Assembly (NCBI RefSeq): GCF_040361275.1
Contig: NZ_APNH01000003.1
Span: 372,001 to 436,000 of the forward strand
Reading direction: 5' to 3'
Length of the DNA: 64,000 nucleotides
Source: Salinisphaera sp. T31B1
Lineage (GTDB): Bacteria > Pseudomonadota > Gammaproteobacteria > Nevskiales > Salinisphaeraceae
Shown here: piece after piece, positions 24,911 to 34,171 of the stretch
Position numbering within the stretch: position 1 is the first letter of the stretch
How the letters are laid out: each line of letters starts with the position of its first letter
Position numbers and translations under genes: made by a program
The notes under the pieces: model-generated
Database searches by the model: none
The model's input: only the letters and a program-made list of their open reading frames with translations
Told to the model about the DNA's origin: nothing

Positions 24911-25957
24911 ATGGATATTTCTCAGTTACTGGCCTTTTCGGTCAAGCAGAACGCATCCGATCTGCATCTGTCGGCCGGGCTGCCGCCCATGATCCGTGTC
25001 GATGGCGATATGCGTCGGATCAATCTTCCGGCGATGGAACACAAGGAAGTGTTCGATCTCGTCTACGACATCATGAACGATCGTCAGCGCAAGGAATACG
25101 ACGAGAATCTGGAGACCGATTTCTCGTTCGAGATTGCCGGGTTGGCCCGTTTCCGTGTCAACGTGTTCTACCAGAATCGCGGGGCGGCCGCGGTATTCCG
25201 GACCATTCCCTCGGAGGTGCTCAGCCTCGACGATCTGGATGCGCCGCGCATCTTTCGCGAGATTGCCGCGCTGCCGCGCGGGCTGGTGCTGGTCACCGGC
25301 CCGACCGGTTCGGGCAAGTCGACCACACTGGCGGCGATGGTCAACCACAAGAACGAACACGAGCTCGGCCATATCCTGACTGTCGAGGACCCGATCGAGT
25401 TCGTGCACGCATCGCGCAAGTGTCTGATCAACCAGCGCGAAGTCTCGCGCGATACGCATTCGTTCTCGGCGGCACTGCGCAGCGCGCTGCGCGAGGACCC
25501 GGACACCATCCTGGTCGGCGAACTGCGCGATCTGGAAACCATCCGCCTGGCGCTGACTGCGGCCGAGACCGGCCATCTGGTGTTCGGCACGCTGCATACC
25601 TCATCGGCGGCCAAGACCATCGATCGCGTGATCGACGTATTCCCCGGGGCCGAGAAGGACATGGTGCGCGCCATGCTTTCGGAGTCGTTGCGCGCGGTGA
25701 TCTCGCAGACCCTGCTCAAGAAAAAGGCCGGCGGCCGGATCGCTGCCCACGAGATCATGATCGGCACGCCGGCGATCCGGAACCTGATCCGCGAAGGCAA
25801 GGTCGCGCAGATGTATTCCTCGATCCAGACCGGCCAGTCGGCGGGCATGCAGACCCTGGACCAGTGTCTGGCCGACCTGGTTCGGCGCGGCGTGGTAGCG
25901 CGTGAGGAAGCCGCTCGCCGCGCGGCCAATCGCGATGCGTTGGCCGGTCACGGCTAG
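24911..25957 (+). CDS. pilT: Type IV pilus retraction ATPase PilT
   Basis: A 348-residue hexameric ATPase that depolymerises type IV pili and drives twitching. The N-terminal domain (residues 1-100) starts 'MDISQLLAFSVKQNASDLHL', typical of PilT. Walker A (GPTGSGKSTT), the Asp box 'TVEDPIEFVH', Walker B (DTILVGELRD) and His box (HLVFGTLHT) are intact. The AIRNLIRE motif, needed for retraction, is present (TPAIRNLIREGK). It is the first of three tandem PilT-family genes. No pilin or assembly genes are in the window. Confidence 0.96.
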   Translation: MDISQLLAFSVKQNASDLHLSAGLPPMIRVDGDMRRINLPAMEHKEVFDLVYDIMNDRQRKEYDENLETDFSFEIAGLARFRVNVFYQNRGAAAVFRTIPSEVLSLDDLDAPRIFREIAALPRGLVLVTGPTGSGKSTTLAAMVNHKNEHELGHILTVEDPIEFVHASRKCLINQREVSRDTHSFSAALRSALREDPDTILVGELRDLETIRLALTAAETGHLVFGTLHTSSAAKTIDRVIDVFPGAEKDMVRAMLSESLRAVISQTLLKKKAGGRIAAHEIMIGTPAIRNLIREGKVAQMYSSIQTGQSAGMQTLDQCLADLVRRGVVAREEAARRAANRDALAGHG

Positions 25958-26066
25958 GCGGCTTCGGACATGCGCGACAACCGGCAACTCGGCGTGACCG
26001 GTCTTGCTCGAGGCAGAGCCTGCCGCGCCCGCGCGACCAAACGATACGCCGCAGGGAGACCATCGC

Positions 26067-27236
26067 ATGGATAGAGCGCAGGCGACCAAGCTGCTCACGG
26101 TGCTGCTGGAGCGGCTGTCGGCCGAGGGCGGTTCGGATCTTTTCATTACCAGCGGCTTTCCGCCGGCGATCAAGAAGGACGGCCAGATCTCGCCGTTGAT
26201 GGAGCGTCCACTTACCCACGAGCAGTCGGCGCTGATCGTGCGCTCGATCATGAACGATCGTCAGGCGCGCGAGTTCGACGAGTTCAAGGAATGCCAGTTC
26301 GCGATCTCGCCGCCGTCCGGGCGCTATCGCGTATCGGCGTTCGTCCAGCAGGGGCGTGTCGGGGCGGTGCTGCGCGTGATCAACACCGAGATTCCGGATT
26401 TCGACGTGCTCGGATTGCCGCCGGTGCTCAAGGACGTGGTCATGGCCGAACGCGGGCTGGTGATCTTCGCGGGCGCAACCGGCTCGGGCAAGTCGACCTC
26501 GCTGGCTGCGATGCTCGGGTATCGCAACGCCCATTCGGCCGGTCACATCATCAGCATCGAGGATCCGATCGAGTTCGTGCATCCGCACGGCAAGTCGATC
26601 GTGACCCAGCGTGAGGTGGGTGTGGACACCCAGTCGTGGGAGAACGCGCTCAAGAACACGCTGCGCCAGGCGCCCAACGTCATCCTCATCGGCGAAGTAC
26701 GTACGCGCGAAACCATGGAATACGCGATCAACTTCGCCGAGACCGGCCACCTGGTGCTGTGCACGATGCACGCCAACAATGCCAACCAGGCGCTGGATCG
26801 CATCATCAACTTCTTCGACGAGTCCCGGCGCGAGCAGCTGCTCATGGATATGTCGCTGAATCTGAACGCGCTGGTCTCCCAACGCCTGGTGCGCCGCGTG
26901 GGCGGCGGACGAGCGGCCGCGGTGGAAGTGCTGCTCAACACGCCGCTGGTTTCGGACATGATATTCAAGGGCAAGGTCGGCCAGCTCAAGGAGGCCATGG
27001 CTCGGGCCCAGGAGCAGGGCATGAAGACCTTCGACCAGGCGCTGTTCGAACTGTTCGAGTCCGGCGTGATCGACTATGCAGAAGCGCTGCGCAACGCCGA
27101 TTCCCAGAACGAGCTGCGTCTGAACATCAAGCTCAACAGCGAACGCGGGCGTCAGGATCTGCGTGCCGACCCGCGCGTGCAGACGATGTCGATGCAGGCC
27201 GACGACGACGATGACGTGGCAGGCGATCATGGCTGA
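26067..27236 (+). CDS. pilU: PilT-dependent retraction ATPase PilU
   Basis: A 389-residue PilT paralogue of the PilU type, following pilT by 109 bp. It begins 'DRAQATKLLTVLLERLSAEG' and has Walker A 'GATGSGKSTSLAAML', Asp box 'SIEDPIEFVH', Walker B 'VILIGEVRTRETM' and His box 'HLVLCTMHANNANQ'. The retraction motif is replaced by TPLVSDMIFKG, as expected for PilU, which assists PilT under load. The ATG at 26067 is chosen by homology and the GGGAG just upstream. Its last 8 bases overlap the third ATPase gene. Confidence 0.93.
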   Translation: MDRAQATKLLTVLLERLSAEGGSDLFITSGFPPAIKKDGQISPLMERPLTHEQSALIVRSIMNDRQAREFDEFKECQFAISPPSGRYRVSAFVQQGRVGAVLRVINTEIPDFDVLGLPPVLKDVVMAERGLVIFAGATGSGKSTSLAAMLGYRNAHSAGHIISIEDPIEFVHPHGKSIVTQREVGVDTQSWENALKNTLRQAPNVILIGEVRTRETMEYAINFAETGHLVLCTMHANNANQALDRIINFFDESRREQLLMDMSLNLNALVSQRLVRRVGGGRAAAVEVLLNTPLVSDMIFKGKVGQLKEAMARAQEQGMKTFDQALFELFESGVIDYAEALRNADSQNELRLNIKLNSERGRQDLRADPRVQTMSMQADDDDDVAGDHG

Positions 27237-28323
27237 ACCGGACGCGCCGATCGACACGCTCGACCCTTATCTGCAGCTGGCCATGGACAAGCAGGCCTCG
27301 GACGTCTACGTGACCACGCATGCACCGGTGATGCTGCGCGTCGAGGGCGAGATCTATCCGGTCAAGGGCCAAGCACGAGAGTTGCTCACCCCGCAGGTGG
27401 TCGAATCCCTCGCACTCGGGCTGATGAACGAACACCAGCAGGCCGAGTTCGAACGCGAACAGGAAATCGACTTCGCCGTGCGCTTTGGCGCGCAGGGGCG
27501 GTTCCGGGTGAACATCTTTCGCCAGCGCGGCTCGGCGGCGATCGTGTTGCGCAACATCGGCAATGTGCCCAGCTTCGACGATTTCGAGATGCCGGACGTG
27601 CTCAAGCGCCTGGCCATGCAGAAACGTGGTCTGGTGATGGTGGTGGGCGCGACGGGGTCGGGCAAGTCGACCACGCTCGCGGCGATGATCAACCACCGCA
27701 ACGAAAACGCCAGCGGGCATATCCTCACCATCGAGGACCCGATCGAGTTTCTCTATCGTCACAAGCGCTCGATCGTCAACCAGCGCGAGCTGGGCACCGA
27801 CACCCGTGCATTCGATCGTGCCATCCGCTCGGCGATGCGCGAGGCACCGGACGTGGTCCAGATCGGCGAGATCCGCGATCTGGCCACCGCCGAGGCCTGT
27901 CTGCAGCTGGCCGGCACCGGTCATCTGGCGTTGTCGACATTGCACGGCAGCAACGCCTATCAGTGTCTGCAGCGCCTGATCTCGCTATTTCCCGAGGCCG
28001 CGCGAGAGGCGTTGTTCATGGATCTGTCGCTCAACTTGCGGGCCATCGTCTCCCAGCGGTTGGTCACCGGGCTGGACGGGCGCCGCGTAGCCGCCTACGA
28101 GGTATTGCTGAACACGCCCTATATCGCCGATCTGATCCGCAAGGGCCGGATCGATTCGGTGCGCGAAGCCATGGACGAAGCCGATGCGGCCGACGGCATG
28201 GCCACGTTCGACGATTCGCTGCTGGCTCTGGTGCGCGCACGGCGCATTTCCGCCGAGCAGGCGCTGTCCTATGCCGATTCGCGCGATAACCTGCAGAGCC
28301 GCCTGGCCTTCGAGAAGATCTGA
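27229..28323 (+). CDS. Third PilT/PilU-family ATPase
   Basis: A 364-residue additional member of the PilT/PilU family, overlapping the pilU stop by 8 bp and so translationally coupled. Walker A (GATGSGKSTTLAAM), Asp box (TIEDPIEFLY), Walker B (DVVQIGEIRD) and His box (HLALSTLHGSNA) look functional. The N-terminal part is shorter and begins 'LDPYLQLAMDKQASDVYVTT'. Like PilU it lacks the AIRNLIRE motif (here TPYIADLIRKGR). It probably assists retraction or powers a second pilus-related machine; it is not obviously redundant, given divergence from both neighbours. Confidence 0.88.
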   Translation: MAEPDAPIDTLDPYLQLAMDKQASDVYVTTHAPVMLRVEGEIYPVKGQARELLTPQVVESLALGLMNEHQQAEFEREQEIDFAVRFGAQGRFRVNIFRQRGSAAIVLRNIGNVPSFDDFEMPDVLKRLAMQKRGLVMVVGATGSGKSTTLAAMINHRNENASGHILTIEDPIEFLYRHKRSIVNQRELGTDTRAFDRAIRSAMREAPDVVQIGEIRDLATAEACLQLAGTGHLALSTLHGSNAYQCLQRLISLFPEAAREALFMDLSLNLRAIVSQRLVTGLDGRRVAAYEVLLNTPYIADLIRKGRIDSVREAMDEADAADGMATFDDSLLALVRARRISAEQALSYADSRDNLQSRLAFEKI

Positions 28324-28386
28324 GCCCAACCAGACCGGGGCCGGGCGGGCTGCATGCTAACCTGAGGTTTTACGGGGGTTGCCGCG

Positions 28387-28842
28387 ATGGCTGACGCGCC
28401 GGACAAGACGCTGATCGGCTGGCGTGAATGGGTCGGGCTGCCGGATCTGGGCATCGAGTACATCAAGGCCAAGATCGATACCGGCGCACGAACCTCCGCG
28501 CTGCATACCTTTTCGCTGGAGGTGGCACACGAGGCCGGCGAACGTACGGCCCGTTTCGGTGTTCATCCATTCCAGAAGGATGTCGATACGATCGTCTGGT
28601 GTCAGGCGCCGGTGGTCGACGAGCGGCGCGTGCGCGATTCCGGCGGGCACCAGGAATGGCGCTTCGTGATCGCCACCGATGTTCGTATGGGACCGCGCCG
28701 CTGGCCGATCGAATTGACGTTGACCGCGCGCGATACAATGCTTTTCCGTATGCTGGTGGGGCGCACTGCGATGCGCTCTCTGCGCGTGGATCCTCTTGCG
28801 TCCTTCATTACTGGCCGACCGCCGGGAGCCGGAACCCTATGA
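28387..28842 (+). CDS. RimB-like putative retropepsin/zinc protease partner of RimK
   Basis: A 151-residue protein of the 'ATP-dependent zinc protease' (RimB-like, LysX/RimK-associated) family. It has '[20 protein letters not shown]' and then '[12 protein letters not shown]', an aspartyl-protease-like D-T-G-A active-site motif, and ends with 'LVGRTAM'. In Pseudomonas a RimB protein of this kind removes glutamates that RimK adds to a ribosomal protein. Its stop overlaps the rimK ATG (ATGA at 28839-28842), giving strong operon support. The catalytic type (aspartic or zinc) is unsettled from sequence. Confidence 0.87.
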   Translation: MADAPDKTLIGWREWVGLPDLGIEYIKAKIDTGARTSALHTFSLEVAHEAGERTARFGVHPFQKDVDTIVWCQAPVVDERRVRDSGGHQEWRFVIATDVRMGPRRWPIELTLTARDTMLFRMLVGRTAMRSLRVDPLASFITGRPPGAGTL

Positions 28843-29744
28843 ACATCGTCATCATGTCTCGCAACCGCAACCTGTACTCCACGCGGCGGCTGATCGAGGC
28901 CTGCAAGGCGCGCGAGCACGAGGTGTCGGTGGTCGATCCGCTGCGCTGCTACATGAACATCGTGCCGCATGCGCCGGAGATTCACTACAAGGGCAAGAAG
29001 CTCGAGAACATCGACGCGGTGATTCCGCGTATCGGCGCCTCGATCACCTTCTATGCCACCGCCGTGCTGCGCCAGTTCGAGATGATCGGCGTCTATCCGC
29101 TCAACGAGTCCGTGGCGATCTCGCGCTCGAGAGACAAGCTGCGCTCCATGCAGCTGCTCTCGCGCAAGGGCATCGGCCTGCCGGTGACCGGCTTTGCCCA
29201 CTCGCCGGACGATACCGACGACTTGCTGGATCTGGTCGGCGGCAACCAGTATGTCATCAAGCTCACCGAGGGGACCCAGGGCAAGGGCGTGGTACTTACC
29301 GAGACCCGCGGTGCGGCCGAGTCGGTGATCGATGCCTTCCGCGGCCTGGACGCGCATTTCCTGGTGCAGGAGTTCGTCAAGGAGGCCCGCGGCGCCGATA
29401 TCCGGTGTTTCGTGATTGGCGACAAGGTCGTGGCCTCGATGAAGCGCCAGGGCAAGGAAGGCGAGTTCCGCTCGAACCTGCACCGGGGCGGCAGCGCCAC
29501 GGTGATCAAGATCACCCCGGAAGAGCGGTCCACGGCGGTCAGGGCCGCCAAGATCATGGGCCTGAACGTCGCCGGTGTGGATCTGCTGCGTTCCAACCAC
29601 GGGCCGGTGGTCATGGAGGTGAACTCCTCGCCGGGCCTGGAAGGTATCGAAGGTGCGACCGGCAAGGACATCGCCGGCCAGATCATCGCCTTCATCGAAA
29701 ACTACTCCAAGCGCGGCAAGACCCGGACTCGCGGCGGCGGCTAG
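28839..29744 (+). CDS. rimK: ATP-grasp alpha-L-glutamate ligase RimK
   Basis: A 301-residue ATP-grasp ligase of the same length as E. coli RimK, which adds glutamates to the C-terminus of ribosomal protein S6 and can make polyglutamate. Motifs: '[20 protein letters not shown]', '[18 protein letters not shown]', '[20 protein letters not shown]', and the metal-binding '[18 protein letters not shown]'. The ATG at 28839 overlaps the upstream gene's stop. The upstream protease-like gene and downstream deacylase-like gene point to a modification and removal cycle. Confidence 0.95.
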   Translation: MNIVIMSRNRNLYSTRRLIEACKAREHEVSVVDPLRCYMNIVPHAPEIHYKGKKLENIDAVIPRIGASITFYATAVLRQFEMIGVYPLNESVAISRSRDKLRSMQLLSRKGIGLPVTGFAHSPDDTDDLLDLVGGNQYVIKLTEGTQGKGVVLTETRGAAESVIDAFRGLDAHFLVQEFVKEARGADIRCFVIGDKVVASMKRQGKEGEFRSNLHRGGSATVIKITPEERSTAVRAAKIMGLNVAGVDLLRSNHGPVVMEVNSSPGLEGIEGATGKDIAGQIIAFIENYSKRGKTRTRGGG

Positions 29745-29841
29745 ACAGCTGTCGCGCGCGCCCGCGCCTTTGAACACGGTCCTCGCAGGCCGTCGCCGTT
29801 TCGCTATTCCGGCGCCCTCCAGCGCCCACGACCGTCATGCC

Positions 29842-30954
29842 ATGAGCCAAACCGCCGATTCCCAGCCGAGCCGGCCTGCCGAGCGGGCGAGCACGGACAA
29901 GCCCGAGCCGCTCGTCATCGGCGGCCAGACCATCGAAGCCGGCAGCCGTGCGACCGTGGATATTCCGGTCGCCGATCTGTATACCCACGCCAAACTGACC
30001 ATGCCCGTCAACGTGGTGCGCGGCCGCCGGCCGGGCCCGGTGCTGTTCGTATCCGCAGCCGTGCACGGCGACGAGCTGAACGGCGTCGAGATCATCCGCC
30101 GGGTGCTCAAACTGCGCGGGCTCAAGCAGCTGCGCGGCACGCTCATCGCGGTGCCCATCGTCAACGTGCACGGCTTTCTGCGACATTCGCGTTATCTGCC
30201 CGACCGGCGCGATCTCAACCGCTCGTTTCCCGGCAGTGCCAACGGCTCGGTCGCCTCGCGTCTGGCCAAGGTGTTCGTCGACGAGATCGTGATGAAGTCG
30301 GATTACGGTATCGACCTGCATACCGGAGCCATCCACCGTTCGAACCTGCCACAGATTCGTGCCGATCTGTCGCAGGCCACGGTCAAGCGCCTGGCCGATG
30401 CCTTTGGTTGCCCGTTGTTGATCGACGCCTCGTTGCGTGAAGGCTCGCTGCGTGAATACGCCGATCGCAAGGGCGTGCCGCTGTTGCTCTACGAGGCCGG
30501 CGAAGCGCTGCGTTTCGACGAATTCTCGATCCGGGCGGGCGTACGCGGCATATCCAACGTCATGCGGGAACTGGAGATGCTGCCCCGGCGTCGGCGCAGC
30601 AAAGTGCCGCCCAAGCCGGTGGTCGCACTCGATTCCAACTGGGAGCGCGCGCCGGAGTCCGGCATTCTGCGTTCGCTGGTCGAACTGGGCGAGTACGTGA
30701 GCAAGGATCAGGTGCTGGCCTATGTGGCCGACCCGTTCGGCGAAACCGAGATCGAGGTTCGCTCGGAGCATGCCGGCATCGTGATCGGCCGGTCCTACCT
30801 TCCGCTGGCCCATGCGGGGGATGCGCTTTACCACGTCGCCCGCGTCAAGGGCGCTCAGAAGCTGGCCAGTCGCGTCGAGGCGTATCAGTCTGCCCACGAG
30901 CCCGACGAGGGCAAGAACTCGACCGGCGAATCCGGCGAGCCGCCGGTGGTGTGA
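29842..30954 (+). CDS. AstE/aspartoacylase-family zinc deacylase
   Basis: A 370-residue member of the succinylglutamate desuccinylase/aspartoacylase family. Zinc ligands fit 'AAVHGDELNG' (His and Glu) and the later His in 'YGIDLHTGAIHR'; 'LNRSFPG' supplies the substrate-binding Arg. The family hydrolyses N-acyl amino acids. Its place right behind rimK (97 bp, same strand) is a common arrangement and suggests a substrate related to glutamate modification, but this is not proven. The ATG at 29842 is chosen because the upstream 63 codons of open frame have no family likeness. Confidence 0.88.
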   Translation: MSQTADSQPSRPAERASTDKPEPLVIGGQTIEAGSRATVDIPVADLYTHAKLTMPVNVVRGRRPGPVLFVSAAVHGDELNGVEIIRRVLKLRGLKQLRGTLIAVPIVNVHGFLRHSRYLPDRRDLNRSFPGSANGSVASRLAKVFVDEIVMKSDYGIDLHTGAIHRSNLPQIRADLSQATVKRLADAFGCPLLIDASLREGSLREYADRKGVPLLLYEAGEALRFDEFSIRAGVRGISNVMRELEMLPRRRRSKVPPKPVVALDSNWERAPESGILRSLVELGEYVSKDQVLAYVADPFGETEIEVRSEHAGIVIGRSYLPLAHAGDALYHVARVKGAQKLASRVEAYQSAHEPDEGKNSTGESGEPPVV

Positions 30955-30970
30955 CTATCCGCCGGCGGGC

Positions 30971-31948
30971 TCAGGCCGAGGGCGGCCCGCCGCCGGGCGC
31001 ACGGTTGCCGGCGATGATCGCCATGACCGCCATGCGTACGGCAATACCGTTGCGCACCTGTTCGAGAATCACCGACTGTTGGCCGTAGGCGATATCGGCG
31101 TTGATCTCCACACCCCGGTTGATCGGCCCCGGGTGCATGACCAGCGCGGTGGCCGACGCATGGGCGAGGTTGGCCGCATGCAGGCCGAACTGGCTGTGAT
31201 AGTCGGCAACGTCTGCCAGCGCATCGCCCTCGATACGTTCGCGCTGAATCCGCAGGCCCATGACTACATCCGCGCCGTTCAGGCCGGCGGCTGTGTCAGT
31301 GGTGGCCGAGACCCCGAGGGCGGCCGGGTCGGCCGGCAGGAAATGCCGTGGGCCGACCACGCGGATATCGCGCGTGCCCAGCGTACGCAGAGCATGAATG
31401 GTCGAATGAGCCACGCGCGAATGGCGCACGTCGCCGACGATCGCCACGCGCAGGGCATCGAAATCCGGCCGATGACGGCGGATCGTGAATACGTCCAGCA
31501 AGCCCTGAGTGGGGTGCGCATGGCTGCCGTCGCCGGCATTGACGATCGCCACGTGGGGTGCGGCATGTGCAGCGAACCGGGCGGCCGCGCCGTTTTCCGG
31601 ATGCCGGATCGCGAAGATGTCGGCGCCCATGGCCTGCAGCGTATAGAGGGTGTCGAGGTCGTCCTCACCCTTGGACTTGGACGAGTGCGCGACGTCCATG
31701 TTGATGACGTCCGCCGACAGACGCTTGGCCGCCAGCTCGAACGTGGTGCGTGTGCGCGTGGAGTTCTCGAAGAACAGGTTGAATACGGTCTTGCCGCGCA
31801 GCAGCGGCACCTTCTTGGGTGGCACGCCGGCCTCGGGTACGAATGTCTCGGCGGTGTCGAGAATGCGCTGGATGAGCGCGCGAGGCAGCCCTTCGGTGGT
31901 CAGCAGATGGCGCAGGCGCCCGTGGGCGTCGATCTGTAGATCGGTCAT
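30971..31948 (-). CDS. pyrB: Aspartate carbamoyltransferase catalytic subunit
   Basis: A 325-residue enzyme joining carbamoyl phosphate and aspartate in pyrimidine synthesis. The carbamoyl-phosphate motif 'LFFENSTRTRTTFELA', the 'SSKSKGE' loop, 'HAHPTQGLLD' and 'MHPGPINRGVEI' are all present. It lies last of the leftward pyrR, ACT gene, pyrB run; its ATG overlaps the ACT gene stop (31945-31948). pyrC is not downstream here; the next gene is convergent. Confidence 0.96.
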   Translation of the reverse strand: MTDLQIDAHGRLRHLLTTEGLPRALIQRILDTAETFVPEAGVPPKKVPLLRGKTVFNLFFENSTRTRTTFELAAKRLSADVINMDVAHSSKSKGEDDLDTLYTLQAMGADIFAIRHPENGAAARFAAHAAPHVAIVNAGDGSHAHPTQGLLDVFTIRRHRPDFDALRVAIVGDVRHSRVAHSTIHALRTLGTRDIRVVGPRHFLPADPAALGVSATTDTAAGLNGADVVMGLRIQRERIEGDALADVADYHSQFGLHAANLAHASATALVMHPGPINRGVEINADIAYGQQSVILEQVRNGIAVRMAVMAIIAGNRAPGGGPPSA

Positions 31949-32406
31949 GCCGGTGTGGTCCTGGTAGCAGTGGTTTCGCCAGCGATATCGCCGGCCCGTG
32001 CGGCGGCCTGTTGCAGGGCGCACAGTTCGGCCATGGCCCGATCGGCGTCGGCTTCGGGCACGAACAGATGGTCATGGTGGATGGCCGCCACCACGTTGCA
32101 GGCGATGCCCGCGTCCGCCAGACGCTGGGCCACCGCGGCAGTCAGACCCACGCCGTCGAGCGACGACTCGACGCCGAGCGTGATCCAGCTGGCCGGAAAA
32201 TCCATCACTCGCGCGCCGGGGGGCACATGCTCGACGGCGACGATCGCCGACAGGCCTTCGGCTTCGCGCATCAGACAGATACACGCCTCGGCGGGGAGTG
32301 ATACGGGATCCTCGAGGGCGACGAACCGATATCGGCCGGCATGGCGTATCGGCTTCAATCGTGCGAGCAGGCCGCGGGCCGGGTGGTCCGCCGCGACGCC
32401 GGTCAT
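31945..32406 (-). CDS. ACT-domain protein within the pyr operon
   Basis: A 153-residue protein whose two halves look like ACT domains of the CASTOR/ACT_7 kind: '[20 protein letters not shown]' and then '[20 protein letters not shown]' and '[13 protein letters not shown]'. ACT domains bind amino acids and regulate enzymes. Both ends overlap neighbours by four bases (pyrR stop and pyrB start), so it is co-expressed with pyrimidine genes. A regulatory role sensing an amino acid such as aspartate is speculation. In other bacteria similar proteins occur as stand-alone genes. Confidence 0.82.
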   Translation of the reverse strand: MTGVAADHPARGLLARLKPIRHAGRYRFVALEDPVSLPAEACICLMREAEGLSAIVAVEHVPPGARVMDFPASWITLGVESSLDGVGLTAAVAQRLADAGIACNVVAAIHHDHLFVPEADADRAMAELCALQQAAARAGDIAGETTATRTTPA

Positions 32407-32903
32407 CGCATCTCCAGCCGTAGCGGCTCCGGGCCGGTGAGCTTGATCTGGCGGCCGCGTTCGATATCTATGTGCAGGCCGACGGCGTCGGGCGCGAAAG
32501 GCAGTTCACGCGCGCCGCGATCCACCAGCACGGCCAGCCGTACCGCGGCCGGCCGGCCGTAGTCGAACAGCTCGTTGAGCGCGGCCCGCACGGTGCGGCC
32601 GGTATAGAGCACGTCGTCCACCAGAATCACCGTGCGGCCATCGATCTCGGCCTCGATGCTGGACGGTCCGACGCTCGGGTGCAGGCCCACCGTAGAGAAA
32701 TCGTCACGATAGAAACTGATGTTGAGCGTGCCCAGCGGCTCGCTCAGCCCCAGATCGGCGTGCAGGCGCTCCGCGATCCAGGCGCCGCCGGTCTCCACGC
32801 CGACCATCACGGCGTCGGGCGTGGCCTCAACCAGCGGGGCAAGTTGTCCGCGCAGGGCCGCAAGCGCGGCATCGACATCGTAACTCTGCTGGGAAGGGGT
32901 CAT
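32403..32903 (-). CDS. pyrR: PyrR bifunctional regulator/uracil phosphoribosyltransferase
   Basis: A 166-residue protein of the PyrR family. The PRPP-binding motif is '[19 protein letters not shown]'; '[13 protein letters not shown]' and '[14 protein letters not shown]' are further family signatures. PyrR converts uracil and PRPP to UMP and in some bacteria controls pyr mRNA attenuation. I see no convincing PyrR-type attenuator just upstream. The ATG at 32903 follows a GGAAGGGG-type ribosome-binding site in the wrong orientation for certainty, so it is chosen by homology. Its 3' end overlaps the ACT gene. Confidence 0.92.
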   Translation of the reverse strand: MTPSQQSYDVDAALAALRGQLAPLVEATPDAVMVGVETGGAWIAERLHADLGLSEPLGTLNISFYRDDFSTVGLHPSVGPSSIEAEIDGRTVILVDDVLYTGRTVRAALNELFDYGRPAAVRLAVLVDRGARELPFAPDAVGLHIDIERGRQIKLTGPEPLRLEMR

Positions 32904-33065
32904 GGCGCAGTTCCGTAGGCTGGGGCGTGATGGGGTGTTGAAGGTGCCGGCCTGACGAACGCGCTGCCCGGCATACCCGCCAATGAGGCGCCCCGGGCCA
33001 CGAAGGGCCGCTCGCGCGCGACCGACGATGAGGCGCAATCCGCGCCACCGCATCTACACGAGCGT

Positions 33066-33521
33066 TCACCCGGCATCGGGGGCGCTGGCCAGCCAGCCTT
33101 CGAGAATGACCTGGGCAGCCATGGCATCCGAATCGCCCTTGGCCAGGCGACGGCCGCGGCTGCCGGTGGCCCGTGCGGTGCGCAATCGTTCCATGGCCTC
33201 GATCGTGGAAAAGCGCTCGTCCATGGCATGAACCGGCATATCGAAATGCGCGCCGAGCTGCTCCATGAATGACCGTGCGTGCCGGGTCATCGCCTGCGAC
33301 GTACCGTCCGCGGCCAACGGCAGGCCGACGACCAGCGCACCCGGGCGCCATTCGGCCACGATACGGGTCAGGCCCTGCCAATCGGGGCCGCCGTTGTCGC
33401 TGTGCCGGTTGTGCAGTGTGGTCAGCGCCTGCGCATTGCCGGTGATCGCGTTGCCCACGGCCACGCCGATGCGTTTGGTACCGAAGTCGAAACCCAGCAG
33501 AACATCGGCGTTACCGGCCAT
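33066..33521 (-). CDS. ruvX: RuvX/YqgF pre-16S rRNA nuclease
   Basis: A 151-residue RNase H-like protein. 'LLGFDFGTKRIGVAVGNAIT' is the signature with the first catalytic Asp, 'LVVGLPLAADGT' the central motif, and 'DERFSTIEA' holds another acidic catalytic residue. YqgF trims 16S rRNA 5' ends and resembles Holliday-junction resolvases. It is downstream of yqgE on the same strand by 26 bp, the standard gammaproteobacterial order. The ATG at 33521 matches the family start. Confidence 0.94.
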   Translation of the reverse strand: MAGNADVLLGFDFGTKRIGVAVGNAITGNAQALTTLHNRHSDNGGPDWQGLTRIVAEWRPGALVVGLPLAADGTSQAMTRHARSFMEQLGAHFDMPVHAMDERFSTIEAMERLRTARATGSRGRRLAKGDSDAMAAQVILEGWLASAPDAG

Positions 33522-33547
33522 CGCGGAACTCCGTGCGTTGCGTGCGA

Positions 33548-34102
33548 TCAGGCATGGCCGACCAGCCCCGACAGCTGGTGAGCTTCCAGGCCGAGCAGGC
33601 GCGCGGCATCGGCCCAGCGTGCCGCGACCGGCGTATCGAAGATGATCTGCTCGCTGGAGGGCGTGCTCAACCAGCTGTTGGCCAGCATTTCCGACTCCAG
33701 CTGGCCGTCGCCCCAGCCGGCATACCCGAGTGTGATCAGATAGGCGCTCGGGCCGAACCCGTTGCCGATGGCTTCGAGGATGTCGCGCGAGGTCGTGATT
33801 GCCAGGCCGCCGTCGATCTTGAGAGACGATTCCCATTCGCCTTCGTCGCGATGCAGCACGAAGCCGCGCTCGGGCTGGACCGGCCCGCCCCAGAACACCG
33901 GCAGGCCCTTGTCGACATGGGCTTCGATGTCCATGTGGGCGAGCATGTCGCGCACGGCGAGATCGCTGGGTTTGTTGATCACCAGGCCCATCGCGCCGTC
34001 GTCGTTGTGTTCGGCGATGAAGGTCACGCTATCGGCGAAGTCGCCGCCCACGCGGCCCGGCATGGCGAGTAGAAACTGGTTGCGGAAGATTCCATGGCTC
34101 AT
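33548..34102 (-). CDS. yqgE: YqgE/AlgH family protein
   Basis: A 184-residue UPF0301 (YqgE/AlgH) protein. Conserved stretches are 'NQFLLAMPG', 'TFIAEHNDDGAMGLVINKP', 'PVFWGGPVQPERGFVLH' and 'LGYAGWGDGQLESE'. The family function is not settled; in Pseudomonas AlgH was linked to alginate regulation. It pairs with ruvX as usual. The ATG at 34102 fits the family N-terminus (MSHGIFRNQF). Confidence 0.94.
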   Translation of the reverse strand: MSHGIFRNQFLLAMPGRVGGDFADSVTFIAEHNDDGAMGLVINKPSDLAVRDMLAHMDIEAHVDKGLPVFWGGPVQPERGFVLHRDEGEWESSLKIDGGLAITTSRDILEAIGNGFGPSAYLITLGYAGWGDGQLESEMLANSWLSTPSSEQIIFDTPVAARWADAARLLGLEAHQLSGLVGHA

Positions 34103-34171
34103 GGGTTCATTATCCGCCGGGCCATCGCGCGTGGGCAAATGAATCCGTTCGCGGCCGGGTGCGCGGCCCGC

